Source of the DNA: Spirometra erinaceieuropaei
Taxonomy: Eukaryota; Platyhelminthes; Cestoda; Diphyllobothriidea; Diphyllobothriidae
Assembly (NCBI GenBank): GCA_902702965.1
Contig: CACRXP010000306.1
Coordinates: 174,242 to 238,241 of the forward strand
Direction: 5' to 3'
DNA: 64,000 bases
The notes below the pieces were generated by a model. It was given only the letters and a program-made list of their open reading frames with translations, was not told the DNA's origin and searched no databases. Below are positions 1 to 10,870 of the stretch, in pieces (the first letter of the stretch is position 1; each line of letters opens with the position of its first letter). The translations under genes were made by a program, and so were the position numbers.

Positions 1-655
1 ACCGCCCCGAATCTCTCAAAGACTGTGCGAGCAGTAGTCGACTACGCACACAACAGTGGGCATGGCTGCAGATATACGTTGTAGAGACGGTTAGCAATAA
101 GGTCAACATATCCGTCACTAGGACGCCTAGTAAGTGTACACAGAAGCACGGATAGACATTCTTAACAGAACACATCTAGGCACGACATGCCCAATATGTG
201 CACGATTGTCGGTATAGTAAAACAAGCAGGAGCACCTGATCGAATAGTCTGGATGATTAGATGGGCACGCCTACAATTCCTCCATATGTTACAATCAGGA
301 GCCAACCCCTGGCCCAAAACCAGACAAGTATCACAAGCAACCAAACACACGACCTGGAGACACGGATGGAATGCAAGAATGTTTACTGAGAGTGAACCAG
401 GCGCCCATGGACTTCTAGCCCACAAAAGGCCGTAATGGTCATGCTTTGCGAAGCATAGCGTAGAGGGGGCACACTATCCTTCTAACTTACCGAGAATGAA
501 ACAGAAGAACCCCTGAATTAAGTGTACACTGGCCTCTTTCGCAAATTGCGCAGACTGTTAAATGATATGCACTAGTGGACAGTTCGACTGTCGTGTCTGA
601 CGATGTTCACCATGTGGACTTGCATGTGAATTACTTTGTAGTGAGAGTGAACTTG
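1..655. other. No gene recognised
   Basis: Short open frames exist on both strands but none shows a domain, splice signal or codon pattern that separates it from chance. The only recognisable element is a short motif near 575-625 (GTTCGACTGTCG...ATGTTCACCATGTGG) that recurs near 1,050-1,090 and, diverged, near 10,810 and 19,510, so this stretch is probably old repeat DNA. Confidence 0.4.
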
Positions 656-659
656 CACA

Positions 660-1000
660 GAATCTAGCGAATCCCGTCCTCCCCATCCGGGCCCGGCATC
701 AATACATGGTCAAGAAGACCGGAGGTGGGGGGTGCAGGTGGCTGGCATGGCCGGACCTGCACCTAGGCGTACCATCACACTCCCTGGCCCACAACAAGCA
801 CTTGACTAGGATTCTGACCAACAACAGCCCCACAAAGGGTCGGAAAGAGGAGTAACTGGGCAACCATGTTCACGACCAGCATACCAGCGGGAGCGCAAGC
901 GCATCTACCGGCAGGGAACAGGGAGTCATGGAACTGCCGACGTACACCAGGCTGCAAGGGCAATAGTTTGCTGATCCTGGCATAGCAGACGCTTACAATC
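660..1000 (+). repeat. Dispersed repeat R2, copy a
   Basis: This block matches the reverse complement of 58,290-58,615. Shared landmarks in order are GGTGCAGGTGGCTGG, CGTACCATCACACTCCC, CCAGGATTTTAACCAA (here diverged) and GCGGGAGCGCAAGCGCATCT followed by ACCGGCAGGGAAC. A second diverged copy follows at 1,180-1,345. No long reading frame is conserved between copies, so it looks non-coding or a fragment of a larger element. The family is not one I can name. Confidence 0.7.
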
Positions 1001-1179
1001 CTTGAGGTCCACGCACTCATTACTCCCCAGGTAGACTGACACCACTTGATAGTTCGACCGTCGTTGCCGACAATGTCCACCGTGTGTTCCACAGCAAGGT
1101 GAAAACAGGTACGGTGAATTGCGCGTGATTTATTTTACACTGATAGTTGACTTATGCTGCATCTGCCGGACTCTCTCCT

Positions 1180-1345
1180 CTTCCACCTGAGCCCGGTGTC
1201 AAGACATAGTTCAGAAGACCGGAGGCGAGAGAGACCAGGGCCCAATCCGCATCTAGACGTACCCCCTGGTCCACAAAAAACACTTGCCCAGGATTTTAAC
1301 CAACAGCATTTGGGGTCGGCAGGGACCCCAATGCTCCGCCAAACC
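1180..1345 (+). repeat. Dispersed repeat R2, copy b (partial)
   Basis: Starts with CCCGGTGTCAAGACATAG and AGAAGACCGGAGG, which parallel 690-725, and continues through CTGGTCCACAA...CACTTG and CCAGGATTTTAACCAAC, which parallel 785-825 and the copy at 58.3-58.6 kb. It is about half the length of copy a. The plus-strand open frame over it (1,154-1,504) shows no recognisable domain and is probably incidental. Confidence 0.6.
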
Positions 1346-1369
1346 CAATCACCAGGATTTCGCACAACA

Positions 1370-1500
1370 GGGAGTGAGCGGCATACATCTCACATGCGTG
1401 AGAGTGCCGGAGTTCACGTTAAGGAGCCGTTGCAGTATGCCTCTCAGCCCATCAGTCCGCCACTCCACACAAACACACGCGACTGGGCAGACTACGTGAA
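1370..1500 (-). repeat. Dispersed repeat R1, copy a
   Basis: Read on the minus strand this contains TGTGTTTGTGTGGAGTGGCGG, then a segment ending in CTCCTTAACG, which matches 58,100-58,170 on the plus strand and, more distantly, 13,990-14,050. R1 lies next to R2 here and also at 58.1-58.6 kb, in inverted order, so the two are parts of one composite repeat. Confidence 0.6.
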
Positions 1501-1812
1501 TTAAGCTGAGGCGTCAGTCGGCACCCTGGCGCACCCTGATAGGCTCGGATCACACATGTAGTAGAGGAGCAACATGTAGAAGGAGTCGACAAGCACACTC
1601 ATCACTTACGTGAGAGGTGCCAAGACTGACAAGACTTAGACCAACTGATGCACGCCTGTTCACACTGTGGGTTCCGGCGGCACCCGATTTCTATCTTCAC
1701 ACCTCAGACTGGACAGAATACCGGGCCCAAATACTGACTATTAATATGAAAGTTCGTAAGCTGTATCAGAAAAAAACAAGAGTTTGAAAATCCGTTTTCC
1801 CAAAGGACGTAC

Positions 1813-2225
1813 ATTAGCCCGGGATTCAAGCTCTTCCTTTGAGGGGGATTCGCTGCCGACTTCGAGGTATCCGAACTCCACTGTAGAGGTGGGCCGATTA
1901 CTACGGTCCCGTGATCCTAGTCCGGTGTCCATTGCGGCCAGGAGACGGCGTCGTAGGGCCGCTTCGGTTCTACGCGAGGCCGTCAATGCAGCATCGTTAG
2001 CTCGGCTCTCAGCCTGTGCACGCGCCACTTCGGAGGTGGCTTCTGCTAGGCGTTTTTCAAGGTCATTCCGCCGTTTTTCCGAAATGGCCAGTTGGGCGCG
2101 GAGGGCTTCCGCCTCGTTAGATATCTGCAGTTGGGTGAACTGTTGGCAGAAGTATTCCGGAGTCAAGGGTTCTACGGTAGCGGTTGCTGTGAGGGCAGCT
2201 TTCATGACCACGGACTGCTGGTCGC
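1813..2225 (-). CDS. Coiled-coil gene, exon 16 (last one seen)
   Basis: On the minus strand an acceptor (TTTATTTATTTCAG) precedes an open frame of about 137 codons rich in Glu, Ala, Arg and Leu. A strong heptad-like coiled-coil segment lies in the middle (residues about 35-100, for example EALRAQLAISEKRRNDLEKR). The acceptor phase needs one leftover base, which is exactly what the exon at 12,885-13,062 supplies, restoring a Ser codon. I end the exon at AAT|GTACGT. If that donor is not used, the frame runs on to a stop at 1,741-1,743. No polyadenylation hexamer follows that stop, so further exons probably lie beyond the window edge. The protein family is not identified; a cytoskeletal or centrosomal coiled-coil role would only be a guess. 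Confidence 0.6.
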
Positions 2226-4613
2226 CTGAAATAAATAAAAATGACGAAAATGTGTGCATGGTAGGGCATTAATTTGACTATAAAGTCAACTGGTGTCCTG
2301 CCTCTAGTAGAAAAAACTGTGGTTAGTTCTTGGTTGGCTTCGGAGCTTAATGAACTAAATCGTCAATCAAAACGAAAAGGTGTAATGAATGAATATGTAA
2401 GCCCGTGTTCTCAATACTATAACATGACAACTTATTTGACTTTAGTAGGCATGCTATACCGGGTTTACGTAGCTGACTAAAGAAAATGATTAAATCTAGG
2501 GTCGAGGTTAGGTTTGAGGTAAGGGTTAGGTTAAGGATTAGAGTTGGAGAAGGGTTTAAGGTTAAGATAAATTTGGCCTGTCGCATACCGTCGTCTTACC
2601 CAATCCAGCCTTCTTTAACCAATCACCCTTGGTTACCTGTCTCTCGTCCATTCACACACCCCCTAATACGCAATTTTTAAAAGTACGCGGTGTGTTCCGA
2701 CAACTCGTTGGAATAATAAAACAAACACATGTCAGAAATTCGAGTTTTCTCAGTGCTTTCCGCCTATTCCCTCAACTGCCGCGTCCGTCTGACCTACTGA
2801 TGAAACTAATATTAGCAACCTGCCCGTATTGCGGGGGCCCCGGTGCTCTATTTTCTCATTGGGCTCACACATTCAATCCTTGCCGAAGAAAGAACAGATG
2901 GTTAAAAGTATCGAGTATTATTCAAGTGGGTTATGCTTTGTACTCCTGCCCAAAACTTCTGCTTCCAGCTCGGAATTTGAGGTTTGGAAGACAGGAAGAT
3001 TGAATTCTCAGAGAAAGTAATTTAGGTTAATTTCAAATATAGCGCTCCAAAATTTATTCATCACCCGCAAACAGGGAACATACGGTTGACCAGAGTGCAC
3101 ACCGGTATCAATATCACGTATGGTGGTGGAAAGTTGTGTACTTTGGAAATGCCGACGTACTCGGCGTATGGTTTTTGTGGCGGTCAAAGTATTTGTAGTT
3201 GGAGCAAAACAATTTACGATAAAAGCAGTTGATGTAGACTTAGTGGGAATTGATTTGATGTATTTCTCTTGAGTGCAGAGTGTGGGTTTTCAGCAAACTC
3301 CTGTGTGCGTGCAAGTTGTACTATCTTTATTTTGGCCCTAGTCTGCTGAAAGAAAACTACCAGGAGACTGGCTGCGCTGCTAGCTTTCGCGTCAGAACGA
3401 GAAAACCCCTCACATTTATCAAATTCGTTTCCCCAAAGGATTTTTACTTCACCAGTAGGAAGTCGGCATCTTTTGGCTTCGGATACTGTATACGTATAGT
3501 GTACAGATCAGAAAGTATTAGCTGCAAGATAGAAATGCTCAGTTTTTAGAAAAAATTCCAAGCTGATGAAAGTAAGTCAAAATTTATGGCCCAGCAAACT
3601 CTGTAACGCAAAGAGGAATGGCTGGTTAGGGAGGTGTTGCGACTAAAGCTGAAGGGACTCTTTGAAAGCAAACCTCGGAATTTTGAGCATTGGCCAGATT
3701 ATCAAGTACACTTTAAACTTTACTGATACAGCTGACGGTGGATTGACCAGTCACGCCATCAGCCGGCGAAGAACTGCCAGTTGAATTCGGGCGTTCTTTC
3801 ATCCCACCTTGACATGACGTCGAGGTTTTCGCCTTCGTTAGTTCGCAGTCCCTCACTAGTAATATGCATAGTCTTTGTCAAAGGTAAGGAGGAGGCCTGA
3901 AAGACGATGTAGTTCTGTAGTTGATAAGGTAATGGGTGTACTGCAGCCACCGCAACAATCAAGATCCAGTTCCGTTTTGAAGACGACGAAAGACACCAGA
4001 ATGCAGAAACCCGGACAGCGAACCTGATGCACGACCGCTCGTGGGCCTGGGCGTCTCTCGCTCCACATGGGTGATGTAGACGCACATGAATAATTACCCT
4101 GTAAGAGCCATCGTCAGCTTAATGAATAGACTGAACGATTACGGAGTTTGTGGACAGCGGCGGTTGGCTGTCCTCGAGACTGAATGCGCGCCAGTGCCCT
4201 CCTCTACAAGCCGTCATCACATGTTTCCTGTCGTGGGGTTTTGCCGGAGGCGGAGGCCTTATACACGCATGAAGCGCAACAGTTCTGGTATATTTAGGCC
4301 GGGGTCGATTATTAACCGAAGACAGCAGATTAATATTACATATGTATTGGGATCTTCGATACTCCACAGTAGTAAAAAATGTCCCCTTTCACTACCAACA
4401 GGGAAAGCATACGCATTTTGGGTAAAAGAAAAGTTGCCTGTTTTTTATGTGTGCTGAGGAGAACATAGCGCATGTCTCTCCCATTTTGCCGAAAACTCGT
4501 GATCTTAGTCAGCAGAAGTTAAGCCCGTAGTGTAGCCGTCTCATACATTGCAGTAGGCTGGACGGGTGGCTTGAGCCAAAATGGGATTAAACTCACGGCT
4601 CCCGGTGGGCCTC
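2226..4613. other. Intronic or intergenic, no gene recognised
   Basis: Several open frames of 60-124 codons occur (for example 2,629-3,003 plus, 3,759-4,085 minus, 4,086-4,457 plus), but none has a recognisable domain or convincing splice sites. The only described structure is a degenerate telomere-like tract at 2,497-2,570. If the minus-strand gene model is right this is part of a ~10.7-kb intron. Confidence 0.4.
2497..2570 (+). repeat. Degenerate telomere-like tract
   Basis: About ten imperfect units related to GGTTAG/TTAGGG (GAGGTTAGG, AAGGGTTAGG, AAGGATTAGAG and so on) in succession. Flatworm telomeres are TTAGGG, so this looks like an old interstitial telomere-like array. Similar tracts lie at 16,960-17,005 and 32,275-32,470. 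Confidence 0.55.
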
Positions 4614-4720
4614 GTAGCTCAAGTTGTTAGAGCGTTGGCCTTCCCCTTGTTGTCGTGGATTTAAATATCATCGAGACCGCCGGAATTTTCATGAGTCAAA
4701 TGAGATAAGTTCTCGTCACG
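4614..4720 (+). mobile_element. tRNA-derived SINE, copy 1
   Basis: The sequence begins GGGCCTCGTAGCTCA and continues with TTGTTAGAGCGTTGGC, a tRNA-like A box, then a decayed B box (GTGGATTTAAATATC in place of a GGTTCGAATCC-type box). A non-tRNA tail follows (GCCGGAATTTTCATGAGTCA). It is too diverged to be a functional tRNA gene. Its body differs from the SINEs at 27.5, 36.2, 44.8 and 49.5 kb, so it probably belongs to a second family. Confidence 0.6.
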
Positions 4721-4919
4721 TACATTTAGGACATATGATTGAGTACATGCTAGCGTGGCAAGTTACTAAATGATAGAACTTCTTTAATCTGTGATCTTCG
4801 GCCCAGTGTGTTTTGTATGTGCACGCGGAACGATGTTCTTCTTGATACCAGATGGTATCTGTGCATGAAATAATTTTAGATTATAGTCCACACCATCTGG
4901 AAAGATGACTTTACCAGTT

Positions 4920-5300
4920 ACCCGGTGCGGTTCCAATTAGGAACGATTACTTAAGCGGGATTGTAATACAGGTTATCTTTTCATACGATGCTGTAGTATC
5001 TCAGACATGTCAGGATGTTGGTGTTTAAATGCACTTCTTTTCGCCGTCTTCAGCTACTGCTCACAGTCAAAAGGACTAGTTTAGTAGTATGCATTTTCTC
5101 TATCGATCTCCGACGTCCTAAAAAATTCGAAACTATTTTTCAGAAAACATGCCCGAAAATATTATTCCTTGCACCCGTTTGGTAGCAAATCACGTCCTAT
5201 CCAAATTTCGTAATTGAAGGCCGGGTACCTTTCGGTATTTAAAAGGTTGCTAATTATGAGATTTTTTGAGACCATACAATGTCCATTCGAATAGCCTCGT
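4920..5300 (+). mobile_element. Long-TIR element, diverged partial copy P1
   Basis: Landmarks of the left arm of the 19,743-20,740 element appear in the same order: GATTACTTAAGCGGG, a CAGGATG...GG stretch, AGTTTAGTAGTATGCATTTT and GAAAACATGC, then a run ending TTGGTAGCAAATCACGTC. No arm in the opposite orientation is seen. No protein is encoded. Confidence 0.55.
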
Positions 5301-5639
5301 ATTTGACTGTTTAGCAATGCTCCTCAGCAATTATGCAACATAGTCCGCATTCGTTGTAACACTTTAGGAGTTTCACATGGCACTTTCTTAATGGCATAAT
5401 GGAATATACGTTTCTCCTTACACGAAAGATATGTCATGATATATTGTGATGAATCCTGCCGATATGGATACCCATATAGTCAATTGGAGCCATGCGGTGT
5501 CTGAATGTCCTGGGACACTGCAGGCAGAGGAGAACTATGCGACGAGTTTATGTCGGAGTTTCGTGAACTGTTTGGCTGGGTCGCTGTGCCGCGGATTAGC
5601 TTATGATCAATTAAGCCTATGCATGATGAGACAGTTTAA

Positions 5640-6500
5640 TTGCAATGGTGACAAGTTGAAATTAAGTCCACAGTGCTGGTGGTAGAGGCACTGACGGTAA
5701 TGTTTTCCAGGTTGGTAGGAGGGTTATCACTGGTGGTGCTTGTGATGGTTGTTTGTGAGATGAAAGGCGGGCTGGTCGTATTGACATTGTACTGGGTCCA
5801 CAGATGTTCAAAGAGGCCGATCTGTGCCCACAACGCCCGTAGCCCGTGCAAACACGATGGCAAGAGGCTTGGTGCCGGTCTCAATGGTCCGTAGCACTAG
5901 AGCCTTACAGATGTTCCTCGTTGCCTTGGCAGCGTCTATTCGGCCGGGTTCTAAGATGGCGGCTCCAGTTTTTACGAATGCCTGTTGCTCTTAAGCGAGG
6001 CCCATCCAGGTCTCCGGATTTGATCTGTAGATGCTTAAGTGAGGTCATGGAGGTATCCTTGTAGCGACACTTTTGTCCACCTTACTTGCGACCTCCCTTA
6101 GCTACGTCGCAATGGAATAACCGCTTGGACAGGCGCTCATCGTCCGTCCTCACGACATGGCCGCCTCATCGTAGTTGTATATATTTTATCATGGTGTGGG
6201 TACTAAGAACGTCAGTTCCGTAAGGGAGATGAGTATTATAGGAACCCTTCCTGGCACTTTATTTTTAGTTTTCTTCGGAGGCGGCTGATATGAAATGGCT
6301 GAGTCTTCTTATTAGGCCTTTATAAACACTCCATGTCTCCGCCTCGTACAAGAACGCTGTCCGGACAACGGTCCTGTACTTCCTTAATTTTATGTTGAGT
6401 AGGGTTCCACGACGGTCCCGGACGGAGTGCCTTAGCAGGCCAAAGGCCTGCCTGGCTTTGGACGATGAATGACGAGCAAAAGACGGTCGTCTACTTTGTT
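5640..6500 (-). mobile_element. LINE 3' fragment with zinc-finger tail
   Basis: On the minus strand, frames interrupted by stops and frameshifts encode the C-terminal part of a non-LTR retrotransposon polyprotein. The order is LLNIKLRKYRTVV and AETWSVYKG (end of the reverse-transcriptase/thumb region), a basic region with WTKVSLQGYL-like residues, then a finger remnant around QIGLFEHLWTQ. The order and wording match the longer plus-strand copy at 20.85-24.05 kb. The 5' part (endonuclease, palm) is missing, as expected of a 5'-truncated LINE. It is dead. Clade assignment (RTE-like or other) is uncertain. Confidence 0.7.
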
Positions 6501-8700
6501 GACTTCAGGGTTGCGAGAGTCTGCACCTTGTGGGTTTCTGTGAAGGAGTATAAAGTAAACGGCGTGCGCCTAACCCTCCATTTGTTTTCTACCCGTTAAG
6601 AACCATCTCTGAAGCAAAGATTGCACTCAACTTGGAAAGACAGGAGTCCTCAGACGGGTGTCGTGCGACCGGCAAGCCAGATAACTAGATTCCATAGCCA
6701 GCGGCGAGGGTATCTGGAGTCTGCATGTCGCGTTGAACCCATTTTGTACATAAAAACTTAACGCAAATGCAAACGAGTAATGTTGCGGATCCTGGCGTGT
6801 GCTAGTCAAATGGGTTTCTCCACGTTTAGTTATATCCGATGTCTGCCGGCACTCGTCCTGAATATCTTTATGAATTCCTCCGGCACACAATATTCACGAA
6901 ATTCCCTCCATTAATATTTTGGGCGGTCTCATTTAACAGTACTTCCTTTGGAGGTTAAACGTTACAATTAGTAGTCGCTTTGGGCCGCCATGATCGTGCG
7001 AATTTCATAAAATCGATGCCAGTAACTGAAGCGAAAGTGCAATTAAAATCTCGGAGATTTTACTCTCCGTGGAGCGCATGTCGGCTTGGTCTCACTGAGT
7101 ACTCTAATGACGGGTTTTAGACCACGTTCGTGTAGAAGAAGACGGAGAGACCAAACATTTATAAGGAGAAAAATACAAGTCCGGGGTTCTTGAAGAAAAG
7201 AACATCGACCACCGTCTCTGCGTAAATGACGACAGTGTGCTCGTCCTGGGGTTTCATCGAGGTCATGCAAATGAGATGAGATAGAAGCCCTGACGTGTCA
7301 TCTTGTTGTGTCATCTGGAATATTCTGACCACTGCTGGCAGATCGTACGCCTGCGATTCGACTAATAAGACGCCTGACAGAATGACAGATTCAAATTTCG
7401 TGTCTTAGACGTCCACGGTTGTGTCAGTGACTAACAGTTACAGTCAAGACCGAAATATCATTTCCACTCAGTCGTGCCCTTGCCAGTAGTGGTTTCAAGC
7501 GAGAAAAGAGTAAAGAAGCGGGAAAATTTTAGTGAATAAATCAAGGGGGCTACTTTCTCTGCGTTATCGCGAGCATTTAAATTTGCGCAACAAAAAGGGC
7601 CTACCCAACCTAGTAACCGAGTCCATGCAGACCGTTTGCTCAAAACTTAGTACTGAAATGGTGCAGTACTCCAAAAGTGTGATACTTACCGTTTACGCCT
7701 TCGTGTAAACCATTGGCCAGCAGGGAACTCAGTAGCCTGTGAGATGAAACAGAAAAAACGTAGGTTGTTAGTAGTGGGGAGCGGTGACATTGCTCTGCAA
7801 CAAGGTTAAGCTTAATGTCACAAATTGTGTACTTTGACAGTGAGGAACCACTCCTAGAAGTTTGCAGTGCAATAAATCACTTCCGGTAGGCCTTCCTGCT
7901 TCTCAAAGTATCACCCTGAACGTCTCAACTTTGTTAGTCTGAGTACAGATTTTCTACTTTCTTCGGGCTCTCCTTTGTTTCTCGGGGAGTAACCAGTGAA
8001 TACATTAATTATTTATCAGATGAACTTAAGGGGTTTGGTATGTTCTTCACTGAAGGCGTTTTCTGATGAACTTAAGATAGAGATGCTGCAGTTATTTTGC
8101 AAAAACCTCCAGTGTTAAGAGCGTGCGAAGTACTTTAATGAGAGCATATTCGGCACAAACGCGACATTGAGAGAAGGTAGTTGAAGAATTACAGGGAAAT
8201 ACGGCACCTGCGTGCTTCCTGAAGCGAATAACGAACTAATTTCTAAGAATTAGCACTGCATACATAAACTGCATGATTTTCAGAAAATATTTCTCTGCGT
8301 GATGAAACGCACTGACAAAGCACAAAAGGCTAAATGTTAGATTTTTGTTTCCGTGACATTATTGAGGTTTATATTTGTTATGCTTGGTGTTCTAATTGTT
8401 TTTTTTTCACTTTTATAGGCATATGCAACGCCCCGAAGGAGTAAATTAGATAGCTTTAAATTCAGCGCAGCCTGAGATTGGCCTGCAAGTGCTTTTCTAA
8501 TGTCCCACTAGCCGTAGTCCCGGGAATCTAATTTGGCCGTACGAAATATTTATTGGACGATGGGCTCTCTAATCAGCCTCATGAAATATTAACATTCGAC
8601 TAGTTCAGAACCTAAAGCAGGAACCTCATGCAGAAAATAAAAATACCTTTGATTTACTAAATAATAAATTGGGTGAAGTGTAGGGGAAGCACAGTAGACG
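6501..8700. other. No gene recognised
   Basis: Only short frames (6,627-6,890, 7,043-7,270 and 7,458-7,643, all minus) without recognisable domains. The stretch is AT-rich towards 8,300-8,700. I see no exon with paired splice sites and no clear repeat. Confidence 0.35.
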
Positions 8701-8704
8701 TGTG

Positions 8705-9410
8705 GGAATTCAGAAATGTAATTTCGGTTCGAAAAGATTACTTGGGTAGGGCTGGGGCATTAATTACCGTGCAGCCTAATTCCAAAACATTTCCGTCGCG
8801 TCAGGATGCCGGCTTTCGAACAAGCCTCCTTTCGGTCGGCTGAATAAACTGCCTCTGTGAAAATGACTACTTAAGTGGATTGCGTTTTCCACTGATTTTC
8901 GATGCTCTTGAAAATTCAAATACATCTTAAAGACACAGAATATTCTTTCTTGTATTTATTTGGTAGTGAGTCACGTCTTCTCCAAACCTTATACGTGAAG
9001 AAAGAATATCATTCAGTTCTGTATGGGCTTTTTTCTATGTCCGAGTAATCCTGGATCTGAACTGCCGCTAGACTTGCATTCATGGTTTCCAAAATGCGAC
9101 CTGTATACGCTCCGTGTAAGGAAGATCATACATTCTTATATACTATTCGGAAGATGTCATCTGGGGCTCATAAAACCTTGTACTAGATGTGGAACATGTT
9201 CTTTACTTTATAAGCAGCATTAATAAACTTGCTGATGTGATGCTGTATGACTGGACATTTCACGGTCTTAAAACGCTTTTAAAACCGAAGGATGCCACTT
9301 CATCGGGTATAAGATGTGAAGAGAACATACTATGTCACTACATGGATAAAAGAAAGAATACGTCTACGCAAATCTTCCATGAAGTATGCCTGAAGTGAAT
9401 AGGGCATCGA
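8705..9410 (+). mobile_element. Long-TIR element, partial copy P2
   Basis: Matches the left arm and centre of the 19,743-20,740 family: TTCGGTTCGAAAAGATTACTT, then CAGGATGCCGGCTTTCGAAC, GACTACTTAAGTGG, TTTTCGATGC and TTGGTAGTGAGTCACGTCTT. The central part (GCATTCATGGTTTCC, ACATTTCACGGTCTTAAAA) is also present. The weak open frames here (9,023-9,223 and 9,189-9,398) are incidental. The right arm is mostly lost. Confidence 0.7.
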
Positions 9411-10379
9411 AAACAGTAGGCCGCATCACAGGCCTCGTGCACGAGTGGTAGGTTGCACCATGCAAATGGTGACCGCTACGCACGGTCCTTAGCTGGCACC
9501 CAAATCTCAACTGTAACTCCATGAAGTTAGGCTACTAGCGGTCGCACTTCGGTAACCGCTTTGAATGACGGACTAAACCAAATGAGGATATGCGTTGTCG
9601 TGTGTGTTCCCCCACGTCCGGTAATTATGGTCTCCTTCCCATTCTTCCCGGCGAAATGCCCTACGGAGAGGGCAACATGCAATTTCGTGGGCAGCCCAGG
9701 CTAATTTGAGTCACCCTACACTAAACAAAGCCGTGACTCATAGTGTTCGGCAGCCACCCGAAATGTCTGATTGGCCCCATTTGAGGATGACAGGGCTTAC
9801 CTCCTCGTGGGGCAGGGGAAAGGGCTAGAAAAGGCGTCCTAAACAAACATTGGGAAATAAATCTACCAGCAAGCTGACCGCGGGCCGTAGATGAAAAACT
9901 CGCACTCGAAACAACCGAAAAAACAACGATAACTTCCGTCCCCATCACCTCCCTCCCGCCCAACAGGCTCTTGGGGTGACTGCACGCTCTGGCAGCATAG
10001 AATGTTCGTTCTCTTTTAGAAAATTCACGTGTAAACTGGCCGAAAAGAAGAGCGGTGTTAGTGGCTCGATAACTGGCGCGCCAAATGTGGACATCGTTGT
10101 TCCTAGCAAGACCCGATTCTCTGGACAGGGTCAGCTGGAGGCGTGGGTGTCGGCTACATCCTCTTCTGTGGCGAACGACGCGACACCTCCATGAAAATCT
10201 GCGGTAAAGCACCACGGTTCAAGACCCATAAAAACACACCTGACTCTAACAGCCCATGGGCCGCACAAACTTGCTCACACCAACTACGAGGCGCAAAGAA
10301 CATGCACCTCTCGTGTCAATGGGGTGCATGCCCTTCGGCGCAACCCGGTGCCTGGCCAGCTTGTGTGTGGGGCGCGTAG
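9411..10379. other. No gene recognised, long uninformative frame
   Basis: A minus-strand frame of 164 codons (9,721-10,215) and overlapping plus-strand frames occur. Composition is Arg/Ser/Gly mixed with no motif, and neither strand shows splice sites around it. The local base composition is GC-richer, which by itself makes long open frames likely. I see nothing to support a gene. Confidence 0.3.
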
Positions 10380-10870
10380 ACAGGTTATTCAGCTCTGTCA
10401 GCCACTAGCGTCTAAGCCCTGTATTAGCTGATTGACTGACTAAGACAGTGGAATGGTGTCCGGGAGAGCGATTGAGGTTGACTCTCAGCGCATACTGCTG
10501 ACTATAAACAATATGATACGCTTTTAAACTATGATGGTGCGTTAATGGCCGTTGCTTCGAAGGCTGTCAACTGACAAGGTAACCCGGTCCCCTCGGAACG
10601 CATAGCCAGGCTGCAATAGCTCCATCTTAATGCGACCGCTATGACACTCCAATTCCGTAGAAATTCGAGCAACCTCCCTCGTGTTTGGAAACCTGGCCCA
10701 ACGTTTGCGGACCAGACGTGCGTTGCACGCGTAGACGACTGTCTAGCTCTGTCAGTTCACTTTAGATTAATGCAAGTGTGTATCACCTGTGTTACATCCA
10801 CTCTGTAGGGCACACAGTGGACATCTTCGTTGGCAACGGTCGAAGTGACTATATCCTGGATAATCTGCAG
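10380..10870 (+). repeat. Dispersed repeat R1, copy b
   Basis: Parallels 13,770-14,340. Shared landmarks in order are CTCTGTCAGCCACT, GGTGTC[C/T]GG, ACTATAA[A/G]CAAT with ACGC, GGTGC[G/C]TTAA, GAAGGCTG[T/A]C, ACTGACAAGGTAAC, then AGGCTGCAAT[A/G] and CTTAATG. The copy ends in a motif resembling GACATCTTCGTTGGCAACGG. No protein is conserved. Confidence 0.6.

Noticed and set aside
4614..4690. Candidate tRNA gene on the plus strand
   Set aside because: The B box is decayed and a non-tRNA tail follows, so it was called SINE-derived.
9721..10215. 164-codon minus-strand open frame
   Set aside because: No domain, no splice context and mutually overlapping open frames on both strands in GC-rich DNA, so probably chance.
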